Source of the DNA: VMDJ01 sp038146785
Lineage (GTDB): Bacteria > Pseudomonadota > Gammaproteobacteria > Chromatiales > Chromatiaceae
Direction of reading: 5' to 3'
Assembly: GCA_038146785.1 (NCBI GenBank)
Contig: JAYQSI010000009.1
Span: 16,675-80,674, forward strand
Length of the DNA: 64,000 nt
Shown here: positions 47,123 to 56,758 of the stretch, piece after piece
Position numbering within the stretch: position 1 is the first letter of the stretch
How the letters are laid out: every line of letters starts with the position of its first letter
Notes under the pieces: generated by a model
Database searches by the model: none
What the model was told of the DNA's origin: nothing
The model's input: only the letters and a program-made list of their open reading frames with translations
Position numbers and translations under genes: made by a program

Positions 47123-48145
47123 ATGAGTACCGAGCTGGAAACCTTAATCAAAAAAGCTGAGACCGCGGTTAACCAAGCAGCCGATTTGCGCGCTTTGGAT
47201 GAGATCCGTGTTGAGTATCTCGGTAAGACCGGTGTGATCACCGATCAACTCAAACAATTGGGCAAGCTGCCTGCGGAAGAGCGCAAGACAGCGGGCGCAG
47301 AAATTAATAAAGCTAAGCAGATGCTGCAGGCGGCGATTGAAGGTCGTAAGACGGCGCTTGAAACAGCAGCATTAGCTGAGCGTTTGGCGGCTGAGAAGAT
47401 TGATGTCAGTTTGCCAGGTCGTGGTGAAGCGAACGGTGGTTTACACCCAGTGACGCGCACCATGCAGCGTATTCAACAGATCTTTGGGGGCGCAGGTTTT
47501 GAAGTTGCGACAGGTCCTGAGATCGAAGACGACTTCCATAACTTTGAAGCGTTAAACATTCCTTCGCATCACCCAGCACGTGCGATGCACGATACCTTTT
47601 ATTTTGAAGAAGGTACGTTGTTGCGTACGCATACCTCACCGGTGCAGATCCGTGTGATGAAAGATGCTGAGCCACCGGTCAAGGTGATCGCGCCAGGTCG
47701 TGTGTATCGTTGTGACTCTGACTTAACCCATACGCCAATGTTCCATCAGGTCGAAGGCTTTATGGTGGATGAGCATGTCACCTTTGCGGATCTAAAAGGT
47801 ATTTTGAATGCCTTCTTGCACACCTTCTTTGAGCGTGATGATTTGGATGTGCGTTTCCGTCCGTCTTACTTCCCATTCACTGAGCCATCAGCAGAGGTGG
47901 ATATCCAATGTGTGATGTGTGGTGGTGATGGTTGTCGTGTGTGTTCGCACACCGGTTGGCTTGAGGTGCTTGGCTGCGGAATGATTCACCCAGAGGTGAT
48001 GAAGCACGTAGGCATCGACAGCGAAAAATACAGTGGCTATGCATTCGGCATGGGTGTCGAGCGTTTAGCGATGTTGCGCTATGGCGTTAACGATTTGCGC
48101 TTGTTCTTTGAGAACGATCTGCGCTTCTTAAAACAGTTTGCTTAA
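47123..48145 (+). CDS. pheS: Phenylalanyl-tRNA synthetase alpha subunit
   Basis: Catalytic subunit of the alpha2-beta2 enzyme; it is 340 residues. An N-terminal coiled coil (residues 1-90) binds the tRNA. The class II core has HPVTRTMQRIQQIFGGAGFE (motif 1), YRCDSDLTHTPMFHQVEGF (motif 2), RPSYFPFTEPSAEVDIQC and GMGVERLAMLRYGV (motif 3). A CVMCGGDGCRVC cluster lies in the core. pheT follows after 43 bases. Confidence 0.98.
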   Translation: MSTELETLIKKAETAVNQAADLRALDEIRVEYLGKTGVITDQLKQLGKLPAEERKTAGAEINKAKQMLQAAIEGRKTALETAALAERLAAEKIDVSLPGRGEANGGLHPVTRTMQRIQQIFGGAGFEVATGPEIEDDFHNFEALNIPSHHPARAMHDTFYFEEGTLLRTHTSPVQIRVMKDAEPPVKVIAPGRVYRCDSDLTHTPMFHQVEGFMVDEHVTFADLKGILNAFLHTFFERDDLDVRFRPSYFPFTEPSAEVDIQCVMCGGDGCRVCSHTGWLEVLGCGMIHPEVMKHVGIDSEKYSGYAFGMGVERLAMLRYGVNDLRLFFENDLRFLKQFA

Positions 48146-48188
48146 TCACTGATCGTAAGATCAGTTACGAAAGACAAAGGATTACACG

Positions 48189-50564
48189 ATGCGATTCAGC
48201 GAAGCCTGGTTGCGTGAATGGGTTAACCCATCAATTGATACACAAACCTTAGCTGACCAGCTGTCGATGGCAGGTCTTGAGGTAGATGCGGTTGAACCTG
48301 CGGCACAAGAATTTAACGGCGTCGTTGTTGGCGAAGTGTTGAGCCGTGAGCAACATCCTGATGCAGATAAGTTGAGCGTTTGTTCAGTGAATATCGGTGC
48401 CGATGAGCCATCACAAATTGTATGTGGTGCAAAGAATGTGGCTGCCGGTATGAAGGTGCCTGTTGCCACCTTGAATGCGCGTTTATCACCTGAGTTTAAG
48501 ATCAAGAAAACCAAACTGCGTGGCGTTGAGTCACTCGGCATGATTTGTTCTGCCTCTGAGTTAGGTTTAGCGGAAAGCAGTGATGGTATTTTGCCACTAC
48601 CGGCTGACGCGCCGATCGGCATGGATATTCGTGAGTACATGGATCTGAATGATCAATGTATCGAAGTGGATCTAACGCCTGATCGTGGTGATTGTTTAAG
48701 CGTGGCAGGTATTGCGCGCGAAGTAGGCGTAATTAATCGCTCGCCATTAACCTTGCCTGAGATTCCTGCCGTTGCCGCATCGATTGATGATGTGCGCGAA
48801 GCGAACGTAACGGCGAGCAATGCGTGTCCTCGTTATTTAAGTCGTGTGATTCGCGGCATTAACAAAGGTGCAACGACACCTGACTGGATGGTTGAGCGTT
48901 TACGTCGTAGTGATGTGCGCGCGATTTCACCGATGGTGGATATCACTAACTATGTGTTGCTTGAGCTTGGCCAGCCAATGCATGCCTTTGATGCGGCGAA
49001 GGTGAGTGGTGCAATTCAAGTGCGCATGGCGAACAACGGTGAAAAGCTGACCTTGCTCGATGGTGCTGAAGCGACCTTGCGTGATGACACCTTGGTGATC
49101 GCGGATGATAACGGTCCGCTGGCAATGGCTGGTGTGATGGGTGGCGAGCCTTCATCGGTAACTGATAGCACTGACGATATTATTTTTGAATCGGCATTCT
49201 TTGCGCCATTAGCGATTGCGGGTAAAGCGCGTAGCTATGGTTTGCATACCGATTCATCACATCGTTTTGAGCGTGGTGTGGATTGGCAGTTGCAACGTAC
49301 CGCGATGGAACGTGCAACCGCATTGGCACTTGAGATTGTTGGTGGTGAAGCCGGTCCAATCAACGAAGTGGTTTCAGAAGCTGATTTACCAAAGCTCACG
49401 CCAATTGGTTTACGTCGTGAGCGCATTGGTCGCGTATTAGGTATCGAGATTGATGATGCAACGGTTGTCGATATTCTCGAGCGTTTAGGTATGCAACTGA
49501 CCGCAAGCGATGACGGTTGGTCTGTGGTTGCACCCAGTGCACGCTTTGATATGTCGATTGAGGTGGATCTGATCGAAGAGATTGGTCGTATCTATGGTTA
49601 CGCGAATATCCCTGCGAATTTAAGTGCGGCGCCGGTCAGCATTGTGCTGCAAGCTGAGAATGCTTTTGTGCTCGATAAAGCGAAGGCGACTTTGGTGTCA
49701 CGTGATTACCAAGAAGCGATCACTTACAGCTTTATTAGCCCAGAGATGGCTGAGCTGATTACACCGGATGCAGAAAAGATTGAGTTAGCGAACCCGATCT
49801 CGGCAGACATGTCGATCATGCGTGCGAGCTTGATCCCTGGTTTGTTGAATACGGTGAAGCACAATGTGGCACGTCAGCAAGAACGTGTACGCATCTTCGA
49901 AAGTGGTTTGAGCTTTGAGCGTATCGACGGTGAGTTAGTGCAGCGTCAACGTTTGGCGGGTGCGGTTTGTGGTCCTGCGGGTGTTGAGCAGTGGGCACAG
50001 CCACAGCGCAAAGTAGACTTTTATGACCTTAAGGGTGATCTCGAAGCCGTGCTTTCGCAGGTTGCTGATATCAATGAGTTCAGTTTTAACGCGGGTGAGT
50101 TCACTGCCTTACACCCAGGTCAGTGTGCACGTATCAGCCGTGGTGATCAGCACGTGGGTTGGATTGGTATGGTGCATCCACAGATCCAGCAGAAGCTCGA
50201 TTTGCCAGCGACCTTTGTTTTCGAGGTGGCCTTGGATGTGATCGAGCAGGGCAATGTGCCGGCATTCGAGCCTTTGTCCAAGTTCCCATCGATTCGCCGT
50301 GACTTCGCGGTGGTGGTTAATCGTGACGTGGCTGTAGGCGAGATCCTAGAGGCTGCTCGGAAAGCCGCGCCAGCCGTAGTCAAAGCTGTTCAATTATTCG
50401 ACGTCTATACCGGCGAAAATGTCGATGCAAGTTCAAAAAGTCTCGCTTTGAGCTTGATTTTACAAGAGTTTTCGCACACTCTTACCGACCCCGAAGTGGA
50501 CGCCGCGAGCGCCAAGATACTGGCAGCTCTTGAAGAACAATTTGGCGCCAAACTTCGCGACTAA
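48189..50564 (+). CDS. pheT: Phenylalanyl-tRNA synthetase beta subunit
   Basis: Editing and tRNA-binding subunit, 791 residues. Domains in order: N-terminal MRFSEAWLREWVNP, the EMAP-II/OB tRNA-binding fold (about 40-150, VCGAKNVAAGMKVPV), B3/B4 editing (about 210-380), B5, the class II-like core (EIGRIYGYANIP) and the C-terminal FDX-ACB anticodon domain (FPSIRRDFAVVVNRDVAVGE). It is full length. It is followed after 21 bases by ihfA, the usual gammaproteobacterial arrangement. Confidence 0.98.
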   Translation: MRFSEAWLREWVNPSIDTQTLADQLSMAGLEVDAVEPAAQEFNGVVVGEVLSREQHPDADKLSVCSVNIGADEPSQIVCGAKNVAAGMKVPVATLNARLSPEFKIKKTKLRGVESLGMICSASELGLAESSDGILPLPADAPIGMDIREYMDLNDQCIEVDLTPDRGDCLSVAGIAREVGVINRSPLTLPEIPAVAASIDDVREANVTASNACPRYLSRVIRGINKGATTPDWMVERLRRSDVRAISPMVDITNYVLLELGQPMHAFDAAKVSGAIQVRMANNGEKLTLLDGAEATLRDDTLVIADDNGPLAMAGVMGGEPSSVTDSTDDIIFESAFFAPLAIAGKARSYGLHTDSSHRFERGVDWQLQRTAMERATALALEIVGGEAGPINEVVSEADLPKLTPIGLRRERIGRVLGIEIDDATVVDILERLGMQLTASDDGWSVVAPSARFDMSIEVDLIEEIGRIYGYANIPANLSAAPVSIVLQAENAFVLDKAKATLVSRDYQEAITYSFISPEMAELITPDAEKIELANPISADMSIMRASLIPGLLNTVKHNVARQQERVRIFESGLSFERIDGELVQRQRLAGAVCGPAGVEQWAQPQRKVDFYDLKGDLEAVLSQVADINEFSFNAGEFTALHPGQCARISRGDQHVGWIGMVHPQIQQKLDLPATFVFEVALDVIEQGNVPAFEPLSKFPSIRRDFAVVVNRDVAVGEILEAARKAAPAVVKAVQLFDVYTGENVDASSKSLALSLILQEFSHTLTDPEVDAASAKILAALEEQFGAKLRD

Positions 50565-50585
50565 TACGACTCAAGGATTTACGAC

Positions 50586-50912
50586 ATGGCTTTAACGAAA
50601 GCAGAAATGGCTGAACAGCTCTTTGAAGAGCTCGGTTTGAATAAGCGCGAAGCAAAAGACATGGTGGAGATGTTCTTCGAAGAGATTCGTTCTTCTTTGG
50701 AAGGCGGTCGTCAGGTGAAATTGTCGGGTTTTGGCAATTTTGATCTGCGTGAGAAGAATCAGCGTCCTGGCCGTAACCCTAAGACCGGTGAAGAGATTCC
50801 TATCTCGGCTCGCCGCGTGGTGACTTTCCGTCCGGGTCAAAAATTGAAGGCTCGTGTCGAAGCCTATGGCGAACAACAAGAACAAGCAAAGCAAGCAGCA
50901 GCCGCAAATTAA
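50586..50912 (+). CDS. ihfA: Integration host factor alpha subunit
   Basis: DNA-bending protein, a heterodimer with IhfB. It has 108 residues. MALTKAEMAEQLFEELGLNK, VKLSGFGNFDLREKNQRPGR, NPKTGEEIPISARRVVTFRP and the C-terminal KLKARVE are standard. It ends in a Gln/Ala-rich tail. The order pheT-ihfA-merR is conserved. The ribosome site is CAAGGATTTACG. Confidence 0.97.
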   Translation: MALTKAEMAEQLFEELGLNKREAKDMVEMFFEEIRSSLEGGRQVKLSGFGNFDLREKNQRPGRNPKTGEEIPISARRVVTFRPGQKLKARVEAYGEQQEQAKQAAAAN

Positions 50913-50918
50913 TCTTAA

Positions 50919-51293
50919 ATGTTAGATCCAGCCAGCAGTAATATCGAATTACCCGCAATCCCAGGCAAGCGCTACTTCACCATTGGTGAGGTCAGTGAGT
51001 TATGTGCTGTTAAGCCGCACGTATTGCGTTATTGGGAGCAAGAATTTCCATCACTCAAGCCCGTTAAGCGTCGTGGTAACCGTCGTTACTATCAGCGTCA
51101 TGATGTTGAGTTGATTCGTACCATCCGTGGTTTGTTGTATGAGCAAGGCTTCACCATTGGTGGTGCGCGTCAAAAGCTCGAAGACGATGCGGCAGGTTCA
51201 TCAAGTGCAAGTACAGGTAATGTGCCTTCAGCGATGTTGGCTGAAATGCGTGCAGAGCTTGAGTCAGTACTTGAGTTATTAAAAGCGCGTTAA
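50919..51293 (+). CDS. MerR-family transcriptional regulator (ihfA-linked type)
   Basis: A 124-residue regulator. The MerR helix-turn-helix is YFTIGEVSELCAVKPHVLRY, the wing is KRRGNRRYYQRHDV, and a C-terminal coiled coil (AEMRAELESVLELLKAR) mediates dimerisation. It has no effector-binding domain, as in the small MerR proteins next to ihfA in many gammaproteobacteria. It starts six bases after ihfA and is followed by tRNA-Pro. Target unknown. Confidence 0.92.
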   Translation: MLDPASSNIELPAIPGKRYFTIGEVSELCAVKPHVLRYWEQEFPSLKPVKRRGNRRYYQRHDVELIRTIRGLLYEQGFTIGGARQKLEDDAAGSSSASTGNVPSAMLAEMRAELESVLELLKAR

Positions 51294-51307
51294 GCTTTAC
51301 AGAATTT

Positions 51308-51384
51308 CGGAGCGTAGCGCAGCTTGGTAGCGCACCTGCATGGGGTGCAGGGGGTCGGAGGTTCGAATCCTCTCGCTCCGACCA
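51308..51384 (+). tRNA. tRNA-Pro (TGG anticodon)
   Basis: Acceptor arms CGGAGCG and CGCTCCG, D-arm GCGCAGCTTGGTAGCGC, anticodon stem-loop with CCTGCATGGGGTGCAGG giving UGG, TPsiC loop GGTTCGAATCC, and encoded ACCA. It may be co-transcribed with the MerR gene, as no clear promoter lies in the 14-base gap. Confidence 0.97.
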
Positions 51385-51392
51385 GATCATCG

Positions 51393-51417
51393 AAACCGCC
51401 TAACGGCGGTTTTTTTG
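51393..51417 (+). terminator. Terminator of tRNA-Pro
   Basis: Stem AAACCGCC, TAAC loop, GGCGGTTT, followed by T. Confidence 0.9.
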
Positions 51418-51482
51418 TGCGTTTGTTTTGCATGCTTTATAGTTATCCTTTAAACTGAACTTTTTGGGGCAAAGGCGTGTCG

Positions 51483-52940
51483 ATGCATTAAACGATTCTG
51501 ATCTTTGGCGCTCGCAGGCGTATATCGATGGTGCTTGGGTAGCAGGCAATCGTAATCAAACATTTGCAGTCATGAATCCATCATCACAAGCGTGGCTTGT
51601 TGATGTGGCAGATTGTGATGGTCAAGACACGCAGTTTGCGATTGAGGCTGCGAATCGTGCGTTAGTGGGTTGGCGTGCCATGTTGCCGGCAGAGCGCAGT
51701 GTGATCTTGCGACGTTGGTATGACTTGATTATTGAACATGCAGATGATTTGGCGCGCATCATGACCTTAGAACAAGGTAAGCCTTTAGCCGAAGCGAAAG
51801 GTGAAGTGATTTATGGCGCAGGCTTTGTGGATTGGTATGCCGATGAAGCGAAGCGTATTAATGGTGATGTGCTTCCAACGACGCATCATGACAAGCGTTT
51901 GATGGTGCTGAAGCAAGCGATTGGTGTGGTTGCGGCGATTACACCGTGGAATTTTCCAAGCTCAATGATTACGCGCAAATGTGCACCGGCGTTAGCGGCA
52001 GGTTGTACCGTGGTGCTTAAGCCATCAGACCTGACGCCCTTAAGTGCGTTAGCTTTAGCTGAGCTTAGCAGAGCGTGCGGGCATGCCAGCCGGTGTGTTC
52101 AATGTGATCACCACGCAAGATGCAGCAGCAGTGGGACAGGTAATGACAGCAAGTCCGATTGTGCGCAAGCTGTCATTCACTGGCTCAACGGCAGTGGGTA
52201 AATTATTGCTGCGTGATTCCGCGGATACGGTTAAAAAAGTGTCGATGGAGCTCGGTGGTAATGCGCCCTTTATCGTCTTTGATGATGCGGATATCGATAA
52301 GGCAGTAGCCGGTGTGTTGGCGTCTAAGTATCGCAACTCAGGTCAGACCTGCGTGTGTGCGAATCGTATCTTGGTGCAAGCGGGTATCTATGATGCCTTT
52401 GCTGAAAAGTTAGCGCAGGCGGTAACGGCGTTAAAAGTGGGTGATGGTCTTGCTGAAGAGTCACAACAAGGTCCGTTGATTAACGAGGCAGCATTACAAA
52501 AGGTAGAAAGATTGGTTGCCGATGCTTGTGAGCAAGGCGCGCGTGTGATCTGTGGTGGTCGTCAGCATGAGCTTGGTGGCACCTTTTATCAGCCCACATT
52601 GTTAGCAGATGTGACAACCACGATGCGTGTGGCACACGAAGAGATCTTTGGTCCTGTTGCGCCCTTATTTAAGTTTGATACTGAAGCCGATGCGATCGCG
52701 ATGGCAAACGATACCGAGTACGGATTGGCTGCGTATTTTTATAGCCAAGATGTGGCGCGAATCTGGCGAGTGTCAGAACAACTAGAATACGGCATGGTCG
52801 GTATTAACGAAGGCATTATCTCAAATCCCACCACGCCTTTTGGCGGTGTTAAGTCCTCTGGATTGGGCCGTGAAGGTTCAAGCTATGGCATTGATGAGTA
52901 CCTTGAGATTAAGTATCTCTGTTTAGGTGGTATGCAGTGA
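51483..52940 (+). pseudogene. NAD(P)-dependent aldehyde dehydrogenase (succinate-semialdehyde type), frameshifted
   Basis: Aldehyde dehydrogenase of GabD type. Motifs: AAITPWNFPSSMITRKCAPA, CTVVLKPSDLTPLSALALAE, FTGSTAVGK, the catalytic Glu in MELGGNAPFIVF and Cys in GQTCVCANRI. An extra base at 52065-52066 breaks the frame after LALAEL. A second indel is likely at the start: ATG at 51483 followed by CATTA, where CATTTA would join it to LNDSDLWRSQAYIDG. With both corrected the length is 485 residues, matching the family. It overlaps the HAD phosphatase start. The exact aldehyde is not determined. Confidence 0.83.
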
Positions 52941-53719
52941 GTTTGCCTCGAGCATTACTGCTCGACATGGATGGTGTTTTATATCGCGGCTCATCACCGA
53001 TAGAAGGAGCGGCTGAATTTCTGCACGCAATCAGTGATTGTCCGTTTCGTTTTATTACGAACAATCCTATTGCGACGCCTGAGCAAGTGGTTAGCAAAAT
53101 GAAAGCGATGGGCTTGGGTAATTTTGCAGCTGATCACGTGATCACCAGTGCGCAAGCCACAGCGCGTTATCTTGCCTCTGAAAAAGCGGACTTTCGTTTT
53201 TATGCGATCGGGGAGAAGGGGTTACACACGGCCTTATCTAACGTGGGCGTGGAAGATGATCAAGATGCTGATTATGTCGTTGTGGGTGAGGGTGCAGGCT
53301 TGGATTATCAAACGCTTAGCAAGGCAATTGCGTTAATCCAACAAGGTGCGGTGTTGATCTCAACTAACCCAGATATCACGGTTGATGGTTTTGTTGATGG
53401 TAAGCCGGTGGTATTGCCAGGCGGTGGTGCTTTGGTCGCACCCGTTGAAAAGGCTTGTGGGATTAAAGCCATCACTATCGGTAAACCAGAGCCATTGTTG
53501 TATCAAATGGCGTTGGCTGATCTGGATGTTGAGGCATGTGATTGCGTGATGGTAGGTGATAGACCCGATACCGATATCTTAGGTGCACAGCGCTTAGGGC
53601 TTAAGACAGCCTTAGTGAGAACGGGGCGTTTTTCGATTGATGCGCAATGGCCTGTTGAGCAAGCGCCACCCAACTGGGATACGGGCAACCTGCAACAACT
53701 TTTGGCAGCGTGGATTTAA
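52937..53719 (+). CDS. HAD-IIA family phosphatase (NagD/glycolate-phosphatase-like)
   Basis: Phosphohydrolase of 260 residues starting on GTG that overlaps the dehydrogenase stop (GTGA). Motif I is LLLDMDGVLYRG (nucleophile Asp), motif II FITNNP, motif III Lys in TIGKPEPLLYQ, motif IV MVGDRPDTDILGAQ. The cap is of C2a type, as in NagD and 4-nitrophenylphosphatase-like enzymes, which act on small phosphates such as phosphoglycolate or nucleotides. It is co-translated with the aldehyde dehydrogenase, but a common pathway is not obvious. Confidence 0.9.
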   Translation: MSLPRALLLDMDGVLYRGSSPIEGAAEFLHAISDCPFRFITNNPIATPEQVVSKMKAMGLGNFAADHVITSAQATARYLASEKADFRFYAIGEKGLHTALSNVGVEDDQDADYVVVGEGAGLDYQTLSKAIALIQQGAVLISTNPDITVDGFVDGKPVVLPGGGALVAPVEKACGIKAITIGKPEPLLYQMALADLDVEACDCVMVGDRPDTDILGAQRLGLKTALVRTGRFSIDAQWPVEQAPPNWDTGNLQQLLAAWI

Positions 53720-53899
53720 GCTGAGCTTTTGGGCTTAACCCCCTGATTATTAGGGTCCTATAAGGTGATTTTTAGCCCGTTTTAACAGCCTCTCTGGTAC
53801 CATCATCAACCGCTAACATATGAATTTTTAATATTTCAGTCGTACTGTTGTTAAATCAATGAGTTAGGGCTGAAGTTCTGCAGTATTGAAGAACGAAAC

Positions 53900-54994
53900 A
53901 TGATGAAAATTGGTGTTCCAACCGAGACTCAAGCTGGGGAAGCGCGCGTCGCTTTAACGCCGGATATCGTCAGCGGCCTGGTTAAGAAAGGTCTTGGTGT
54001 TGTTGTCCAACAGGGCGCGGGTGAATCGGCCCATTTCCACGATGATGCGTATCGCGATGCCGGTGCTGAGATTGCCGATGCAGCAGCAGCTTTTGCCTGT
54101 GATCTGATTGCGAAGGTACGTAAGCCAAGCGTTGATGAAGTTGCACTGATGAAATCAGGTGCGGTGTATATCGGCCAGATTGAAAGCTGTGGCGATGATG
54201 ATGCGATTGCTGCGATGCAGGCAAAGAACATTACCGTGGTCGCACTTGAGCGTGTGCCGCGTATCTCACGTGCGCAATCGATGGACGTGCTTTCATCACA
54301 AGCAAACATTGCGGGTTATCGTGCGGTTATCGAAGCGGCTTCTCGCTATGGTCGCTTCGTTCCTTTAATGATGACTTCAGCAGGTTCTGCTAAACCTGCA
54401 CGTATTGTTGTTCTCGGTGCTGGTGTTGCGGGTTTGCAAGCGATTGCAACGGCGCGACGTTTAGGTGGTGATGTGCATGCGTATGACATCCGACCTGAAA
54501 CCCAAGAACAAATCGAATCACTCGGTGCAAAAGCGATCACGTTAGATATTGGTGAGAGTGGCTCGGGTGAGGGTGGTTATGCCAAAGAGTTATCTGATGA
54601 AGGTAAAGCTAAGCAGCAAGCCTTGCTCGCGGATGAACTGGCAAAAGCCCACGTGATTATCAGTACGGCATTGATTCCATGTCGCCAAGCGCCTGAGCTG
54701 ATTGTTGAGTCAGTGGTTGAGCGTATGCGTGAAGGTTCTGTGATTGTGGATATGGCGGCGGCGACCGGTGGTAACTGTCGTTTGTCAGAAGCTGATCAGG
54801 TGGTGACTAAACATGGCGTGGTGATTGTGGGTCATACCAACTACCCATCGATGATGCCGACTGATTCGAGCGCTTTCTACGCAAAGAATATCGCGAACTT
54901 GCTTGGCATTATGTTGAACACTGATGAGGCTGTAACGCTGAATGATCTTGATGAAGATGAGATCACAGCAGCAGCGCAAGTAAAGCCAGAATAA
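53900..54994 (+). CDS. pntAA: Transhydrogenase alpha subunit, NAD-binding part
   Basis: NAD(H)-binding domain I of the proton-translocating Re/Si-specific NAD(P) transhydrogenase; it is 364 residues. MKIGVPTETQAGEARVALTP at the N-terminus is the alanine-dehydrogenase/PNT signature, then PLMMTSAGSAKPARIVVLGA with VLGAGVAGLQA (Rossmann) and VIVDMAAATGGNC. It is followed by separate membrane and beta-subunit genes, so this is the three-polypeptide form. The upstream 180-base gap has an imperfect palindrome (CCCTGATTATTAGGG, about 53743-53757) but no clear promoter. Confidence 0.95.
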   Translation: MMKIGVPTETQAGEARVALTPDIVSGLVKKGLGVVVQQGAGESAHFHDDAYRDAGAEIADAAAAFACDLIAKVRKPSVDEVALMKSGAVYIGQIESCGDDDAIAAMQAKNITVVALERVPRISRAQSMDVLSSQANIAGYRAVIEAASRYGRFVPLMMTSAGSAKPARIVVLGAGVAGLQAIATARRLGGDVHAYDIRPETQEQIESLGAKAITLDIGESGSGEGGYAKELSDEGKAKQQALLADELAKAHVIISTALIPCRQAPELIVESVVERMREGSVIVDMAAATGGNCRLSEADQVVTKHGVVIVGHTNYPSMMPTDSSAFYAKNIANLLGIMLNTDEAVTLNDLDEDEITAAAQVKPE

Positions 54995-55006
54995 GAGAGA
55001 GATCCC

Positions 55007-55294
55007 ATGGCTGATACCTTAATTGCTTTATATGTTTTTGTGTTGTCGTGTTTTATCGGCTACTTCGTTATCTGGGGTGTAACTCCAGCGCTGCATACAC
55101 CGCTTGTTGCGTTAACCAATGCGATCTCTGGCATCGTGATTGTTGGCGCTTTGTTGGTCACAGGTTTTCAAGAGGTGGGTACCACCGCTGAGATCATGGG
55201 CTTCTTCGCAGTGATGTTGGCATCGATTAACGTGTTTGGTGGTTTCTTAGTGACCAATCGCATGTTGTCCATGTTTAAGAAGAAAAAGAAGTAA
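55007..55294 (+). CDS. pntAB: Transhydrogenase alpha subunit, membrane part
   Basis: A 95-residue membrane protein with three to four helices (LIALYVFVLSCFIGYFVIWG, PLVALTNAISGIVIVGALL, MGFFAVMLASINVFGGFLV) and a Lys-rich cytoplasmic end (KKKKK). It forms part of the proton channel of transhydrogenase. The ribosome site is AGAGAGATCCC. The next gene begins nine bases after its stop. Confidence 0.94.
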   Translation: MADTLIALYVFVLSCFIGYFVIWGVTPALHTPLVALTNAISGIVIVGALLVTGFQEVGTTAEIMGFFAVMLASINVFGGFLVTNRMLSMFKKKKK

Positions 55295-55303
55295 GGGGCC
55301 AAC

Positions 55304-56707
55304 ATGACACTTTCACATGATGTACAAGCGATCGCGTACCTGATCTCGGCAACCTTGTTTGTGTTGTCGCTGAAAGGTCTGACGCATCCTTCAACAGCGC
55401 GCCGTGGTAACACGCTCGGTATGGCGGGTATGGCGATTGCGATTGTGGCAACGCTACTCGGCGCTGAAATTCAATCGTATGGCTTTATCTTGGCAGGCTT
55501 AGTGGCTGGTGGTTTGATTGGTGCTGTATTGGCAGCACGTGTACAGATGACCGCAATGCCACAGTTGGTTGCTGCACTTCACAGCTTTGTGGGTATGGCA
55601 GCGGTATTGGTTGCTGTGGGCACCTTCTTAAATCGTCAAGCCGAAGGCACGCTCAATGCGGTGCTGATGGGTGAGTTATCTGCCGGTATTGTGATCGGTG
55701 CGATTACCTTTACGGGTTCTGTGATTGCGTTCGGTAAGTTGCAAGGTTTGATCTCAGGTGCGCCTGTTCGTTTTGCAGGTCAGCATGCATTGAATGCGGT
55801 GATTGCGATTGTCACCATTGGTTTTGCCGTTCACTTTGCGATGACCGGTTCTGAGTTATCGTTAATCGCGATGACCTTGTTAGCCTTCTTGCTTGGATTG
55901 ACCCTGATCATCCCAATCGGTGGTGCAGACATGCCGGTTATCGTTTCGATGTTGAACAGCTACTCAGGTTGGGCGGCAGCGGCGACCGGTTTCACCTTGC
56001 ATAACAATCTACTGATTATTGTTGGTGCTTTGGTTGGTTTCTCTGGTGCGATCCTTTCTTACATCATGTGTAAGGCAATGAACCGCTCAATCATCAACGT
56101 CATCTTTGGTGGCTTCGGTAGCGAGTCAGGTGGTGGCGAAGAGAGTGCAGGTGCGGCAGCAGCGGAGAAGGGCGTTAAGTCAGCTTCAGTTGAAGATGCG
56201 GTTTACTGGATGGAAGATGCGAATCGCGTGATCATCGTGCCTGGTTACGGTATGGCGGTAGCGCAAGCGCAGCACGCATTGAAAGAGATGATGGAGTTGC
56301 TTGAGGCGCGCGATGTTGAAGTGAAGTTTGCAGTGCATCCAGTGGCAGGTCGTATGCCGGGTCATATGAATGTGCTCTTGGCAGAAGCGGATATTCCTTA
56401 CGATCACGTGCTTGAGATGGATGAGATCAATCCTGAATTTGCATCAACCGATGTGGTGTTGGTTGTGGGTGCGAATGACGTGGTTAACCCAGCGGCACGT
56501 ACCGATCAGTCGAGCCCAATTTACGGCATGCCGATTTTGGATGCAGGTAAGGCAAAGAATATTTACTTCTTAAAGCGTTCTATGAAGCCAGGTTATTCAG
56601 GTGTGGATAATCTGTTGTTCTACCAAGACAACTGCTCATTGGTCTTTGGTGACGCAAAAGATACGATTGAAGGTATGGTGACCTCGCTGAAAGGTGGCGG
56701 TCATTAA
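55304..56707 (+). CDS. pntB: Transhydrogenase beta subunit
   Basis: Membrane helices (about residues 1-260) followed by the NADP(H)-binding domain III (about 290-467). Motifs: LHSFVGMAAVLVAVG, GGADMPVIVSMLNSYSGWAA, VIIVPGYGMAVAQAQHAL, HPVAGRMPGHMNVLLAEADI and VLVVGANDVVNPAA. It is 467 residues, full length. It uses the proton gradient to make NADPH from NADH. A strong terminator follows. Confidence 0.96.
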   Translation: MTLSHDVQAIAYLISATLFVLSLKGLTHPSTARRGNTLGMAGMAIAIVATLLGAEIQSYGFILAGLVAGGLIGAVLAARVQMTAMPQLVAALHSFVGMAAVLVAVGTFLNRQAEGTLNAVLMGELSAGIVIGAITFTGSVIAFGKLQGLISGAPVRFAGQHALNAVIAIVTIGFAVHFAMTGSELSLIAMTLLAFLLGLTLIIPIGGADMPVIVSMLNSYSGWAAAATGFTLHNNLLIIVGALVGFSGAILSYIMCKAMNRSIINVIFGGFGSESGGGEESAGAAAAEKGVKSASVEDAVYWMEDANRVIIVPGYGMAVAQAQHALKEMMELLEARDVEVKFAVHPVAGRMPGHMNVLLAEADIPYDHVLEMDEINPEFASTDVVLVVGANDVVNPAARTDQSSPIYGMPILDAGKAKNIYFLKRSMKPGYSGVDNLLFYQDNCSLVFGDAKDTIEGMVTSLKGGGH

Positions 56708-56724
56708 TCAGACCTAACGGATCG

Positions 56725-56749
56725 AAGGCCTGCATTGCAGGCCTTTTTT
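56725..56749 (+). terminator. Terminator of the pnt operon
   Basis: A perfect 9-bp stem AAGGCCTGC and GCAGGCCTT around ATT, followed by T. It ends ten bases before hrpA. Confidence 0.92.
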
Positions 56750-56758
56750 AATTGAACT

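Noticed and set aside
48182..48640. Minus-strand ORF of 152 codons over the start of pheT
   Set aside because: pheT is certain on the other strand; no motifs in the antisense frame.
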